A DNA stretch of 64,000 nucleotides from VRUE01 sp963699215. Its GTDB lineage: Bacteria > Actinomycetota > Thermoleophilia > Solirubrobacterales > 70-9. The DNA is taken from NCBI GenBank assembly GCA_963699215.1, contig OY969422.1, forward strand, positions 1,364,001 to 1,428,000, read 5' to 3'. A model generated the notes under the pieces. That model ran no database searches. It worked only from the letters and a program-made list of their open reading frames with translations, and was not told where the DNA came from. Below, piece by piece: positions 27,967 through 36,157 of this stretch (positions are counted from its first letter, which is position 1; every line of letters starts with the position of its first letter). The position numbers and the translations under genes were made by a program.

Positions 27967-29535
27967 CTGGGGCGCCGAGCCTTTCTCGGCGTCCTGGGCG
28001 GCGGCGCCCTCGCCGCGCTGCTGCCCTTCGGCGTTCGCTCCAGCGTGGCGACCCCCGCGGCGACGCGGTCCCGGCGGCCTGCGCCGGCCCCTTTCCACGC
28101 GTCGCTGCCGATCCCAGAGCAGCTGCGCGGCGCGAAGCTCCAGATCCCGATCCGCGAGGCCGAGGTCCAGATCCTGCCCGGCGCGCCGACCAGGATGTGG
28201 ACCTACGGCGGCACCTTCCCGGGCCCGACCGTCAGGCGCCCCGCCGGACAGAGGACGGCGGTCGCCTTCCACAACGAGCTGCCGCCCAGCGCCGGGGAGA
28301 TGACCGTTCACTTGCACGGCGGCCACAACCGCTCCCAGTTCGACGGCCAGCCGGGCGGGCTGACCGCATCGCACCCGCGGTCGTTCTACTGCGACATCCC
28401 GCGGGGTCTCTCGCCGCGCCTGTCCGGCAACGACCACCTGATCGGGCCGGGCGGGCGCAAGACCTACGTCTACGACCTGCGCGAGGAGGGGAGGCCCGAA
28501 CGAGCCGCGTTCCAGTGGTACCACGACCACCGGCTCGACCGCACCGCGCGCAACATCTGGCACGGGCTGGCGGGGATGTGGATCGTCGACGACGAGCTCG
28601 ACCGCTCGCTGCCATTGCCCTCGGGCGAGCGCGACATCCCGCTGATGGTCGCCGACCGCTCCTTCGACCGGCGCAACCAGCTCACCGATCCGTTCACCGG
28701 CCGCCAGCCTCCGGCCGACGGCGTCCTCGCTGCCCGCGTCCTCGTCAACGGCGCTTACATGCCGCACCACGAGGTGACGCCGCGGCGCTACCGCCTGCGC
28801 CTCCTCAACGCCTCGCACTTCCGCGCTTACAACTTCCAGCTCTCGAACGGCGCGCCGCTGGTCCAGATCGCCACCGACAGCGGCCTGATGCCGCGGCCGG
28901 TGAGGCGCAATGAGGTCCTGCTGGGGCCGGGAGAGCGAGCCGAGGTCGTCGTCGACTTCGCCGCCGCCGCGGGGCAGGCGGTCGAGCTTCGCAGCGGCCC
29001 GCGCCACGATGGCCACGACGGCGCCGGGGCGCGGCCCTACGTCGGGGCGGTGATGCAGTTCCGGGTCGGCGCGCGGCGCTCGCCGGACAGGACCAGGGTG
29101 CCGCGCTCGCTGCGCCCGCTGCCGGCCTGGACGCGGCATGTCTCGCGCACGCCGGACCGCACCTGGACGATCTCGATCGGCGGGCTCTTCAAGACGACCT
29201 GGCTGATCAACGGCAGGACCTTCAACCCGGCCCGCTCCGACGCCTTCCCGGTGCTGGGCACGACCGAGACCTGGGAGATCGTGAACCGCACCAACGTCGC
29301 CCACACGATGCACATGCACCACACCGACTGGTACCTGCTGTCCCGCGACGGCAAGCCGCCGCCGCCCTGGGAGGACTGCCTCAAGGAGACCTTCTTCGTC
29401 TACCCGGGCGAACGCCTCCTCCTCGCCGGCCGCTTCGCCGACTACACCGGCAAGTTCCCGATCCACTGCCACATGCTCGACCACGAGGACCACGGCCTGA
29501 TGGCCCAGTTCGAGGTCGTCAAGGGTCATCTGTGA
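27967..29535 (+). CDS. multicopper oxidase with Tat signal peptide
   Basis: In-frame codons upstream of the first GTG (28045) encode GRRAFLGVLGGGALAALLP, a clear twin-arginine signal, so the protein must begin at or before the CTG at 27967; no ATG/GTG/TTG is available there. The mature enzyme shows the copper blocks VHLHGGHN, WYHDHRLDRTARNIWHGLAG, HTMHMHHTDW and HCHMLDHEDHGLM, giving type 1, 2 and 3 copper sites. It would be exported folded and oxidise Cu(I), phenols or similar, reducing O2 to water. It follows a cupredoxin and precedes CutA, a copper/redox cluster. An undetected start-codon or frame error is possible. Confidence 0.85.
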   Translation: MGRRAFLGVLGGGALAALLPFGVRSSVATPAATRSRRPAPAPFHASLPIPEQLRGAKLQIPIREAEVQILPGAPTRMWTYGGTFPGPTVRRPAGQRTAVAFHNELPPSAGEMTVHLHGGHNRSQFDGQPGGLTASHPRSFYCDIPRGLSPRLSGNDHLIGPGGRKTYVYDLREEGRPERAAFQWYHDHRLDRTARNIWHGLAGMWIVDDELDRSLPLPSGERDIPLMVADRSFDRRNQLTDPFTGRQPPADGVLAARVLVNGAYMPHHEVTPRRYRLRLLNASHFRAYNFQLSNGAPLVQIATDSGLMPRPVRRNEVLLGPGERAEVVVDFAAAAGQAVELRSGPRHDGHDGAGARPYVGAVMQFRVGARRSPDRTRVPRSLRPLPAWTRHVSRTPDRTWTISIGGLFKTTWLINGRTFNPARSDAFPVLGTTETWEIVNRTNVAHTMHMHHTDWYLLSRDGKPPPPWEDCLKETFFVYPGERLLLAGRFADYTGKFPIHCHMLDHEDHGLMAQFEVVKGHL

Positions 29536-29572
29536 TGCATCGAGCCCCTATTTGGGGCTCGATGCATCACAG
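29530..29572. terminator. 19-bp perfect hairpin between convergent genes
   Basis: The left arm at 29530-29548 is the exact reverse complement of 29554-29572, with a 5-nt loop TATTT. It contains the last codon and stop of the multicopper oxidase and ends 4 nt before the stop of the convergent cutA gene. A bidirectional terminator is likely, although neither side has a U-tract. Confidence 0.6.
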
Positions 29573-29575
29573 GTC

Positions 29576-29905
29576 TCAGTCAGGGGTCTGCTCGAGGCTG
29601 CGACCGATCCAGGCCAGGTAGCTCTCGCGGCCGGCGACGATCGGCGTGGCGACTATCTCCGGCTCGTCGTAGGAGTGCAGCTCGCGGATCGCTGCCTCCA
29701 GCTCGGGGTAGCGCGAGGCCTCGGTCTTCGCCACGCACATCCACTCCTGCGCGGTCTCGACCTTGCCTTGCCAGCGGTAGCGGCTGGAGACCGGGCCGAG
29801 CATCTGCACGCAGGCAGCGAGGCGGCGCTCGATCAGCGTCGCCGAGATCCGCTCGGCCTCCTCCTCGGAGCCGGTGGTAGTGGTGACCTGAAGGAATTCA
29901 GCCAT
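29576..29905 (-). CDS. cutA: CutA divalent-cation tolerance protein
   Basis: 109 residues. LERRLAACVQML (after SEEEAERISATLIE), YRWQGKVETAQEWMCVAKT and HSYDEPEIVATPI are the CutA signatures; the family is a ferredoxin-like trimer related to PII. Members are linked to copper/divalent-metal tolerance, although the mechanism is unsettled. Its place beside a multicopper oxidase fits that link. ATG at 29905. Confidence 0.92.
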   Translation of the reverse strand: MAEFLQVTTTTGSEEEAERISATLIERRLAACVQMLGPVSSRYRWQGKVETAQEWMCVAKTEASRYPELEAAIRELHSYDEPEIVATPIVAGRESYLAWIGRSLEQTPD

Positions 29906-29922
29906 TCCGCCCTCTCATTTTG

Positions 29923-29946
29923 GACGTGCCTAAGTGACGGCACGTC
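29923..29946. terminator. 8-bp hairpin downstream of amtB
   Basis: GACGTGCC at 29923-29930 pairs with GGCACGTC at 29939-29946 around an 8-nt loop. It lies 21 nt beyond the amtB stop, where a terminator is expected. The arms equal the outer 8 bp of the 52-nt hairpin repeat (25641, 53262), and the loop ends in AGTGAC as that element does, so it may be a shortened relative. Confidence 0.5.
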
Positions 29947-29966
29947 TGCCTTGGGAGGCTCTGGCG

Positions 29967-31247
29967 TCAGCCCGGGTCGGCGACCAGGGCTTTGCCGTCA
30001 TCCTCGGGCATGACCAGGATCGCGCCCTCGCCAGTGACGTAGGCCTCCTCGCCGTGGTAGACGACGTCCATGCCGACCGCCTCGTCGTGCTCGCTCGCCC
30101 GCAGTGGCATCACCGCGCCGACCAGCTTCAGCAGGACGAAGGTGCCGACGAAGGCGTAGACGGGCGTGACGACCGCCGCCAGGGCCTGTGCCCAGAACTG
30201 GCTCGCGTCGCCGTAGAAGAGGCCGTCGGCGATGCCGTTCCAGCCGATCTGGGCGACGAGGCCGATAAAGAGGATGCCGGTGAAGCCGGCAATCCCGTGG
30301 GCGGCGAGGACGTCGAGCGTCTCGTCCACCCGCGTGCGCGGTCGGTACATGATCCCGAAGTAGCACGGAAGGGCGCCGACGAAGCCGAGCACCATCGCCC
30401 AGCCGGGGCTGATGTAGCCGCCAGCGGGGGTGATCAGGACGCAGCCGACGATGATCGCGGTGGCGGCGCCGATCGCGGTCACCTTGCGGCCGCGAATCAG
30501 GTCGAGGGCGAACCAGGTGATCAGCGCGCAGGCCGGCGTCAGCAGCGTGTTGACGAAGGCGAGCACGCTGTTCTGGCCGACGCCGATGCCGCTGCCGCCG
30601 TTGAAGCCGAACCAGCCGAACCAGAGCAGGCCGGCGCCGACCAGCACGTAGACGGCGTTGTGGGGGAGGAGGGCCTGGCGACCGTAGTCCTTGCGGGCGC
30701 CGACCACCAGCGCCGCCGCTAGCGCCGAGAAGCCCGAGCCCATCTCGACCGGGATGCCGCCGGCGAAGTCGAGCGTCCCCTCGGCCGCCAGCCAGCCGCC
30801 GCCGAAGGCCCAGTGGGCCAGCACGGCGTAGATCAGCACCGACCAGAGCGCGGCGAAGACCATGAAGGCGCCGAAGCGCATCCGCTCGACCACGGCGCCG
30901 GCGATCAGCGCCACGGTGATGATGCAGAAGGTCCCCTGGAACGCCATGAAGAGGAGATGGGGGATCGTCCCTTCGCCGCGGGGGTCGAAGCCGACCCCGT
31001 TCAGGGCGAAGTGGCCGAGGCCGCCGATCAGGTCGCCTTCGCCGTCGAAGGCAAGCGAGTAGCCGATCAGCGACCAGGTGACGGCGGCGATCGCCACCGC
31101 GGCAACGCACATCATGAAGGTGTTGAGCGTGTTCTTCGAGCGCACGAGTCCCGCGTAGAAGAGGCCCAGCGCGAAGGTCATCATCAGGACCAGCGCGGTG
31201 GCGGCCAGCATCCAGGCGGTATCGCCGGTGTCGATCGCGGGGCTCAT
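29967..31247 (-). CDS. amtB: ammonium transporter AmtB
   Basis: 426 residues with 11 expected membrane helices. DTAWMLAATALVLMMTFALGLFYAGLVRSKN is the typical start, GGIPVEMGSGFSALAAAL holds the ammonium-channel signature region, and HGIAGFTGILFIG and FNGGSGI follow as in the Amt family. It conducts ammonium into the cell. It overlaps the PII gene by ATGA, the classic glnK-amtB pair, so the two are co-expressed, usually under nitrogen limitation. Confidence 0.95.
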   Translation of the reverse strand: MSPAIDTGDTAWMLAATALVLMMTFALGLFYAGLVRSKNTLNTFMMCVAAVAIAAVTWSLIGYSLAFDGEGDLIGGLGHFALNGVGFDPRGEGTIPHLLFMAFQGTFCIITVALIAGAVVERMRFGAFMVFAALWSVLIYAVLAHWAFGGGWLAAEGTLDFAGGIPVEMGSGFSALAAALVVGARKDYGRQALLPHNAVYVLVGAGLLWFGWFGFNGGSGIGVGQNSVLAFVNTLLTPACALITWFALDLIRGRKVTAIGAATAIIVGCVLITPAGGYISPGWAMVLGFVGALPCYFGIMYRPRTRVDETLDVLAAHGIAGFTGILFIGLVAQIGWNGIADGLFYGDASQFWAQALAAVVTPVYAFVGTFVLLKLVGAVMPLRASEHDEAVGMDVVYHGEEAYVTGEGAILVMPEDDGKALVADPG

Positions 31248-31600
31248 CGCTTCGCCACCGGGGTGACGGCGGCCTCGTCGGACTCGCCGGTTCGGATCCG
31301 CACCGCCTGCTCGAGCGGCACGACGAAGATCTTGCCGTCGCCGACCTCGCCGGTGCGCGCCCCGTCGCAGAGCGCTTCGACGGTCGGCTCGACGAACTCG
31401 TCGGAGACGGCGACCTCGAAGCGGACCTTCTCGGAGAGGCCCATCTGCACGGTCGTGCCGCGGTAGGTCTCGACCCGGTCGAGCTCGCCGCCGTGGCCCT
31501 GCACGCGGCTCATCGAGACCCCGCGCACCTCCGCCCGATAGAGCGCTTCCAGCACGTCGTTGGCCTTCTCAGGCCGCACGATGCCGATCACCAGTTTCAA
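31244..31600 (-). CDS. glnK: PII nitrogen-regulatory protein (GlnK/GlnB)
   Basis: 118 residues, TTG start with GGAGGAGG upstream. MKLVIGIVRPEKANDVLEAL is the standard PII N-terminus. The T-loop contains VETYRGTTVQMG with the tyrosine that is modified in other PII proteins, and the C-terminal PLEQAVRIRTGESDEAAV completes the ligand site. It senses 2-oxoglutarate/ATP and blocks AmtB under ammonium excess (family knowledge). The coupled amtB gene supports the GlnK assignment. Confidence 0.93.
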   Translation of the reverse strand: MKLVIGIVRPEKANDVLEALYRAEVRGVSMSRVQGHGGELDRVETYRGTTVQMGLSEKVRFEVAVSDEFVEPTVEALCDGARTGEVGDGKIFVVPLEQAVRIRTGESDEAAVTPVAKR

Positions 31601-31681
31601 AACCGTCCTCCTCCCGTCTCCAAGCCAGAGCCGGGGGGAGACTATCGCCCGCGCGGATCGGAAGTCGCGCCGAATCCCTTC

Positions 31682-31981
31682 CTAGAAAGTGCGGTCCTCG
31701 ACGATCTCGTACAGCCCATCGGCGCCGACCGACTCGACGAAGGGTTGGATCCTCTCCAGCTGCTCCTCGTAGCCCTCTTTGTCGGCGATCTCCCGCAGCT
31801 GCTCAGGGCTGCCCTCGAAGAAGCCGAAGGAGATCACCTCGTCGGGGTTCTCAGCGTTGCGCAGCATGTTGAAGCGGACGAAGCCCTCGGGCGGCGTGTC
31901 CTCCATCTCTCCCATGAAGGCGTCGCGGAACTGGTCGAAGGTGCCGGGCTTGAGCTTGCGGACGGTAAGCGCGCAGATCAT
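31682..31981 (-). CDS. small dimeric alpha/beta-barrel (ABM-like) protein
   Basis: A protein of 99 residues. MICALTVRKLKPGTFDQFRDAF and EVISFGFFEGSPEQLREI resemble antibiotic-biosynthesis-monooxygenase-type ferredoxin-like barrels (a strand, then K/R-P-G-x-x-D/E-x-F). Such proteins may be heme-degrading or oxygenase-like, or purely structural. The domain is recognised by pattern only. Monocistronic, 80 nt downstream of the PII start region. Confidence 0.6.
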   Translation of the reverse strand: MICALTVRKLKPGTFDQFRDAFMGEMEDTPPEGFVRFNMLRNAENPDEVISFGFFEGSPEQLREIADKEGYEEQLERIQPFVESVGADGLYEIVEDRTF

Positions 31982-32053
31982 CTCGTCTCCTCGCGTTGGG
32001 GTCGGGTCCGCTTAGCTTGGCTCGGCCAGCGCGGTGCGTCAAGTGCCCCCCGA

Positions 32054-32791
32054 TTACTCGACCGGGGTCCTGTGCACCTCGGTGGCGGTCGCCTGGTCGC
32101 GGGGCCGGACGACGATCTCGTCGATGTTGACGTGCGACGGCTGGGCGACCGCCCAGCGGATGCACTCGGCGACGTCCTCGGCCCGCAGCGGCTCCATCCT
32201 CTCGTAGACACGGCGGGCTGCCTCCTCGTCGCCGCCGAAGCGGACCAGCGAGAACTCGGTCTCGACCATTCCGGGAGCGACCTCGGTCACCCGCACCGGC
32301 TGCCCGAGCAGCTCCAGCCGCAGGTTGCGCAGCAGCGAGCGCTGCGCGTGCTTGGCGGCGATGTAGCCGGCGCCGCCACGGTAGGACTCGAAGCCGGCGA
32401 TGCTGGTGACGGCGAGGACGTGACCGTCGCCCGACTCGACCAGCCGCGGCAGCAGCGCCCTGGTCATTCGCATCGTCCCCAGGACGTTCGCCTCGTACAT
32501 CTGGCGCCACTGCTCTTCGTCGGCCGCGGCGACCGGCTCGAGGCCGAGCGCGCCGCCGGCGTTGTTGACCAGCACGTCGCAGCGGGGCAGCCGCGCCGCG
32601 AGCCCCTCCACCGAGCCGGGATCCGTCACGTCGAGGGCGACAGCCGTCCCGTCGACCTCGGCCGCGACATCTTCGAGCCGCTCCAGGCGCCGCGCGCCGA
32701 GCACGACCTCGAAGCCGTCGCCGGCGAGCGCCCGCGCTGCTGCTGCCCCGATCCCGCTGGAAGCCCCCGTAACAACCGCAATTCGCGCCAT
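32054..32791 (-). CDS. classical short-chain dehydrogenase/reductase
   Basis: 245 residues. VTGASSGIGAAAARAL is the TGxxxGIG cofactor motif, LVNNAGGALG the NNAG motif, AVTSIAG has the catalytic Ser, and YIAAKHA the YxxxK pair. The ATG at 32791 begins MARIAVVTGAS, the natural Rossmann start; a longer frame upstream is rejected for lack of sense. Resembles YdfG-type NADP-dependent 3-hydroxy acid/serine dehydrogenases, but the substrate is not certain. Divergent from vapBC. Confidence 0.88.
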   Translation of the reverse strand: MARIAVVTGASSGIGAAAARALAGDGFEVVLGARRLERLEDVAAEVDGTAVALDVTDPGSVEGLAARLPRCDVLVNNAGGALGLEPVAAADEEQWRQMYEANVLGTMRMTRALLPRLVESGDGHVLAVTSIAGFESYRGGAGYIAAKHAQRSLLRNLRLELLGQPVRVTEVAPGMVETEFSLVRFGGDEEAARRVYERMEPLRAEDVAECIRWAVAQPSHVNIDEIVVRPRDQATATEVHRTPVE

Positions 32792-32852
32792 TCGCGCGAG
32801 CGTACTACTGGTGGAGGGGGGAGAGAACGCGGCGCTGGATCCTTGGACGGAC

Positions 32853-33101
32853 ATGGAGGCAATCGCGATTGGAGGAAGTGTATGCCATACTTATGGCATA
32901 CGAACCACGCTCGACATAGACGACCGACTGATGGAGGCGCTGATGTCCCGCTATCCAGGCAGGAGCAAGACCAAGGCCGTGGAGACGGCGATCGAGGATC
33001 ACGTCCGCCGAGGAGCGGTGGACGAGCTGCTGAAGATGCGGGGCAAGCTCGATATCGAAGACGTCTCCCGGGAGATGCGCGCGATCGATCGGCGGATCTA
33101 G
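32853..33101 (+). CDS. vapB: VapB-type antitoxin (ribbon-helix-helix)
   Basis: 82 residues if begun at ATG 32853; the conserved part starts later at RTTLDIDDRLMEALMSRYPGR, a VapB2-type RHH DNA-binding domain, followed by SKTKAVETAIEDHVRR and a C-terminal toxin-binding tail. VapB proteins normally start about MRTTL, so the first 15 residues may not be translated; the codon at that point is ATA. The stop overlaps vapC by one base. The antitoxin binds VapC and represses the operon through the palindrome at 32880-32901. Confidence 0.85.
   Translation: MEAIAIGGSVCHTYGIRTTLDIDDRLMEALMSRYPGRSKTKAVETAIEDHVRRGAVDELLKMRGKLDIEDVSREMRAIDRRI
32880..32901. promoter_or_regulatory. perfect 22-bp palindrome, likely VapB operator
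   Basis: GTATGCCATA, a two-base centre, and TATGGCATAC form a perfect inverted repeat. It lies at the very start of the antitoxin gene and before its first conserved residue, the usual place for VapBC autoregulation. The AT-rich palindrome stands out from the GC-rich surroundings. Confidence 0.7.
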
Positions 33102-33490
33102 TGGTCCTTCCGGACACCTCGGTCTGGATCCCCTACTTTCGCAGCGGGGGCGGGGCCGAGGGGGATCGCCTCGAGCTGCTGATCGAAGGGGGGGAAGCCG
33201 CCATCTGCGGCCCCGTCCTCGCCGAGCTGCTGGGCGGGGCGGGCGAGACGCAGCGCACGGCGATCGTGGAGACCGTCGGCGGCCTTTCCTGGGCCGATCT
33301 CGACCACGCCTCCTGGCAGGAGATCGGTGCGGTGGCCCGCCGTCTGCGTCAGGCGGGGCAGACGCTGCCGCTCACCGATCTCGCGATCGCCGTCGCCGCG
33401 GCACGCGCCGGCTGCGCGCTTTGGAGCCTCGATTCCGACTTCGAGCGCATCGCTCCCGCCCTGGACGGGCTGGAGCTTTACGGCGACTGA
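33101..33490 (+). CDS. vapC: VapC toxin, PIN-domain ribonuclease
   Basis: 129 residues, GTG start sharing one base with the vapB stop. PIN acidic residues are present in order: D in LPDTSVWI, E in PVLAELLGG, D in PLTDLAIAVAA and D in SLDSDFERI. VapC toxins cleave tRNA or rRNA when freed from VapB, arresting growth. The standard one-operon layout with a palindromic operator supports a complete TA module. Confidence 0.92.
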   Translation: MVLPDTSVWIPYFRSGGGAEGDRLELLIEGGEAAICGPVLAELLGGAGETQRTAIVETVGGLSWADLDHASWQEIGAVARRLRQAGQTLPLTDLAIAVAAARAGCALWSLDSDFERIAPALDGLELYGD

Positions 33491-33500
33491 AGGCCGCCGC

Positions 33501-33881
33501 TCACTCGCCGATCAGCTCGATGCGGTATCCGTCCGGGTCGCGGACGAAGCAGATGCGGTAGCCCTCGGTGCGGCCACCGGGCCGGTAGGGGGGCTTTTCG
33601 GGTTCGATGCCCTGCGCCGCGAGGCCGCCTAGCGTCTCGTCGAGGTCGTCGACGGCGAGGGCGATGTGGTTGTAGGCGGTTCCGTGGTCGTAGGAGTCGA
33701 CGCCGTGGTTGTAGGTCAGCTCCAGGCAGGGGATCTCTTCGCCCGGCAGGCCCATGAAGACGTTGACCGCCTCCTCGCCGATCGGCATCCGCCGCACCTC
33801 CTCGAAGCCGAGCTTCTCGTAGAAGGCGACCGAGCGATCGATCTCGCCGATCCGGTAGCAGGTGTGGAGGAAGGTGGGCAC
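33501..33881 (-). CDS. gloA: lactoylglutathione lyase-like glyoxalase I
   Basis: 126 residues. Metal ligands of glyoxalase I are all visible: His in FLHTCYRI, Glu in CLELTYNHG, His in YNHIALAVDD and Glu in YRIELIGE. FYEKLGFEEVRR and VRDPDGYRIEL are family segments. The enzyme isomerises the hemithioacetal of methylglyoxal with a thiol to a thioester. In an actinobacterium the thiol may be mycothiol rather than glutathione, so the substrate is an inference. Confidence 0.85.
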   Translation of the reverse strand: MPTFLHTCYRIGEIDRSVAFYEKLGFEEVRRMPIGEEAVNVFMGLPGEEIPCLELTYNHGVDSYDHGTAYNHIALAVDDLDETLGGLAAQGIEPEKPPYRPGGRTEGYRICFVRDPDGYRIELIGE

Positions 33882-33973
33882 GCCCCGAAGGCTATCGTCG
33901 CCCTGCTCGCACGCGAAATTGCGCTTGCCAGAGGGGAAAGGGCCGGCTTCGCGGTCTCAATAGAATTTTTCCG

Positions 33974-36124
33974 ATGACGAGCCGCACACGACGGCAGCGA
34001 CGCAGGTCGCGCAAACTGAGCTGGAAGAGGAAGCTGCTGATCCCAGTTGCCGCCCTCCTCGTCGCGTTCGCCGTGGCGAGCGGCGTGGGGGCGAGCTGGG
34101 CGATCGACGTCTACAACTCGGCACCGCCGCTCGCCAGCCTCAAGCCGGTGCAGAAGGGCCGCTCCTCGGCGATCTACGCCGCGGACGGCAGCCTGATCGG
34201 CTTCATCCGCGCCAGCAGCATCCGCCAGCCGGTCCCCTCGCGGGCGCTGCCGCAGAACCTCAAATACGCCACGGTGGCGATCGAGGATCGCAACTTCTTC
34301 GAGCACGGCGCGATCGATCCGGCTGGGATCGCGCGGGCGGCCTGGAAGAACCTGCTGGCTGGCGGCAAGCCGGTCCAGGGGGCGTCGACGATCACCCAGC
34401 AGCTCGTCCGCAACCTCTACATCCGCGATCCCGAACCGACGATCGAGCGCAAGCTGATCGAAGCCCACCTCGCCTACGAGCAGGAGGAAGCGCACTCGAA
34501 GAAGTGGATCCTCACCGCCTACCTCAACACCGCGCCCTACGGCACCGTCGAAGGCGAGACCGCGGTCGGGGCCGAGGCGGCGGCGCAGACCTACTACGGC
34601 AAGCCGGCCCGCGAGCTCGAGCTGACCGAGGCGGCGATGATCGCCGGGCTGCCCCAGGCACCCTCCGAATACAACCCCTTCCTCGACCCGCGCGCCGCGC
34701 TGGAGCGCCGCAACCAGGTGCTCGAAGCGATGGAGGACCAGGGCTACATCACGCCCTCCGAATATCGCGAGGCGATCCACAAGGGCCTGGGTCTCGATCC
34801 GGGCCACAAGTATCGGGTGATCCGCGACCGCTTCCTCTTCGACCTGGTCCAGCAGGAGCTGATCGACAAATACGGCCTCAACACGGTCCGCTACGGCGGC
34901 CTCAAGGCCTACACGACGATCGACCCCGAGCTGCAGGAACGCGCGCAGGAAGCGGTCGACTACTGCGGCGTCTGCTACCCCGAAGGGGGCCCGGCGGCGG
35001 GCCTCGCCTCGGTCGACCCCTCCAACGGCGAGATCGTCGCCCTCGCCTCGACCGAAGGCTCCGCCGACGAAAGCGAATTCAACTACGCCTGGCAGGCCCA
35101 CCGCCAGCCCGGCTCCTCGTTCAAGACCTTCGTCCTCGCGACCGCGATCAAGCAGGGGATCGACCCCGACGCCACCTACTACGACGGCACCTCGCCGAAG
35201 ACGCTGGATCTGCCGGGAGCGGGTCCCGCGTGGGTCGTCAACAACGCCGAGCCCGGCGGCGGCACGATGTCGCTCGCCTCCGCCACCTGGCACTCGACCA
35301 ACGTGGTCTTCGCCCAGCTCGACCTCGACGTCGGCCCCGAGAACGTGACCCAGATGGCGCGCCAGATGGGGATCGAAGCGCCGCTGGAATCGGTCCCGGC
35401 CGAGGCGCTCGGCGGCCTTGCCGTCGGCGTCACGCCGCTGGAAATGGCGAGCGCCTACGCGACCCTGGCCAGCGGCGGCATCCACCACGAGCCGACGGCG
35501 CTGGCAAGAGTCGAGTTCCCCAGCGGCCAGGTCGACGAACCCGACCCCGATGCAGGCGAGCGCGTGCTCAGCGAGGGCGAGGCCTACGAAGTGACGAGGC
35601 TGCTGGAGGGCGTGATCACGCAGGGGACCGGCGCCGGCTACACCTCGATCGGCTGCACGGCGGCGGGCAAGACCGGCACCTCGGAGGACCTCTCCGACGC
35701 CTGGTTCGCCGGCTACACGCCGCGCTACTCGACCGCGGTCTGGGTCGGCCACCCGCAGTCGCGCGAAGCGACCGGATACGGCGGGCCGACGGCCGGGCCG
35801 ATCTGGCGCTCCTTCATGGAAGCAGCGAACAGCGGCGAATGCGCTGAATTCGACGAACCGGCGAGCCTGCCCGAGCTCTCCGGCTTCGACAGCGACCAGA
35901 CCACCGGCTCCGCCGGCTCTGCCTACAGCGAAGGCGAAGAAGAATTCGAAAGCGAAGAAACGGAAGCCGAGGAGCCGTCGGAGAAGGAGAAGGGCGGCGA
36001 CGAGGGTTCCGAAGGCGAGGCCGCGCCGGAGCCCGAAGCGGCTCCGACGCCCTCCCCGGCACCGGCTCCCGCTCCGACGGCCCCCGGTGGAGGCGTGTCC
36101 GCGGGCGGCGTCGCCGCCGGCTGA
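33974..36124 (+). CDS. class A penicillin-binding protein (transglycosylase-transpeptidase)
   Basis: 716 residues. A basic N-terminus and one membrane helix (about 17-40) anchor it. The GT51 glycosyltransferase domain has EDRNFFEHGAID (catalytic Glu, about 101-112) and GASTITQQLVRN. The transpeptidase domain has SSFK (about 380), STN (about 441) and KTGTSED (about 565). The last 90 residues form a Glu/Pro-rich tail. It polymerises and crosslinks peptidoglycan outside the membrane. Immediately after it lies the SpoU methyltransferase gene. Confidence 0.95.
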   Translation: MTSRTRRQRRRSRKLSWKRKLLIPVAALLVAFAVASGVGASWAIDVYNSAPPLASLKPVQKGRSSAIYAADGSLIGFIRASSIRQPVPSRALPQNLKYATVAIEDRNFFEHGAIDPAGIARAAWKNLLAGGKPVQGASTITQQLVRNLYIRDPEPTIERKLIEAHLAYEQEEAHSKKWILTAYLNTAPYGTVEGETAVGAEAAAQTYYGKPARELELTEAAMIAGLPQAPSEYNPFLDPRAALERRNQVLEAMEDQGYITPSEYREAIHKGLGLDPGHKYRVIRDRFLFDLVQQELIDKYGLNTVRYGGLKAYTTIDPELQERAQEAVDYCGVCYPEGGPAAGLASVDPSNGEIVALASTEGSADESEFNYAWQAHRQPGSSFKTFVLATAIKQGIDPDATYYDGTSPKTLDLPGAGPAWVVNNAEPGGGTMSLASATWHSTNVVFAQLDLDVGPENVTQMARQMGIEAPLESVPAEALGGLAVGVTPLEMASAYATLASGGIHHEPTALARVEFPSGQVDEPDPDAGERVLSEGEAYEVTRLLEGVITQGTGAGYTSIGCTAAGKTGTSEDLSDAWFAGYTPRYSTAVWVGHPQSREATGYGGPTAGPIWRSFMEAANSGECAEFDEPASLPELSGFDSDQTTGSAGSAYSEGEEEFESEETEAEEPSEKEKGGDEGSEGEAAPEPEAAPTPSPAPAPAPTAPGGGVSAGGVAAG

Positions 36125-36157
36125 GGCTTGGCCGCCGGATCGGGTCATGATGCGGCC

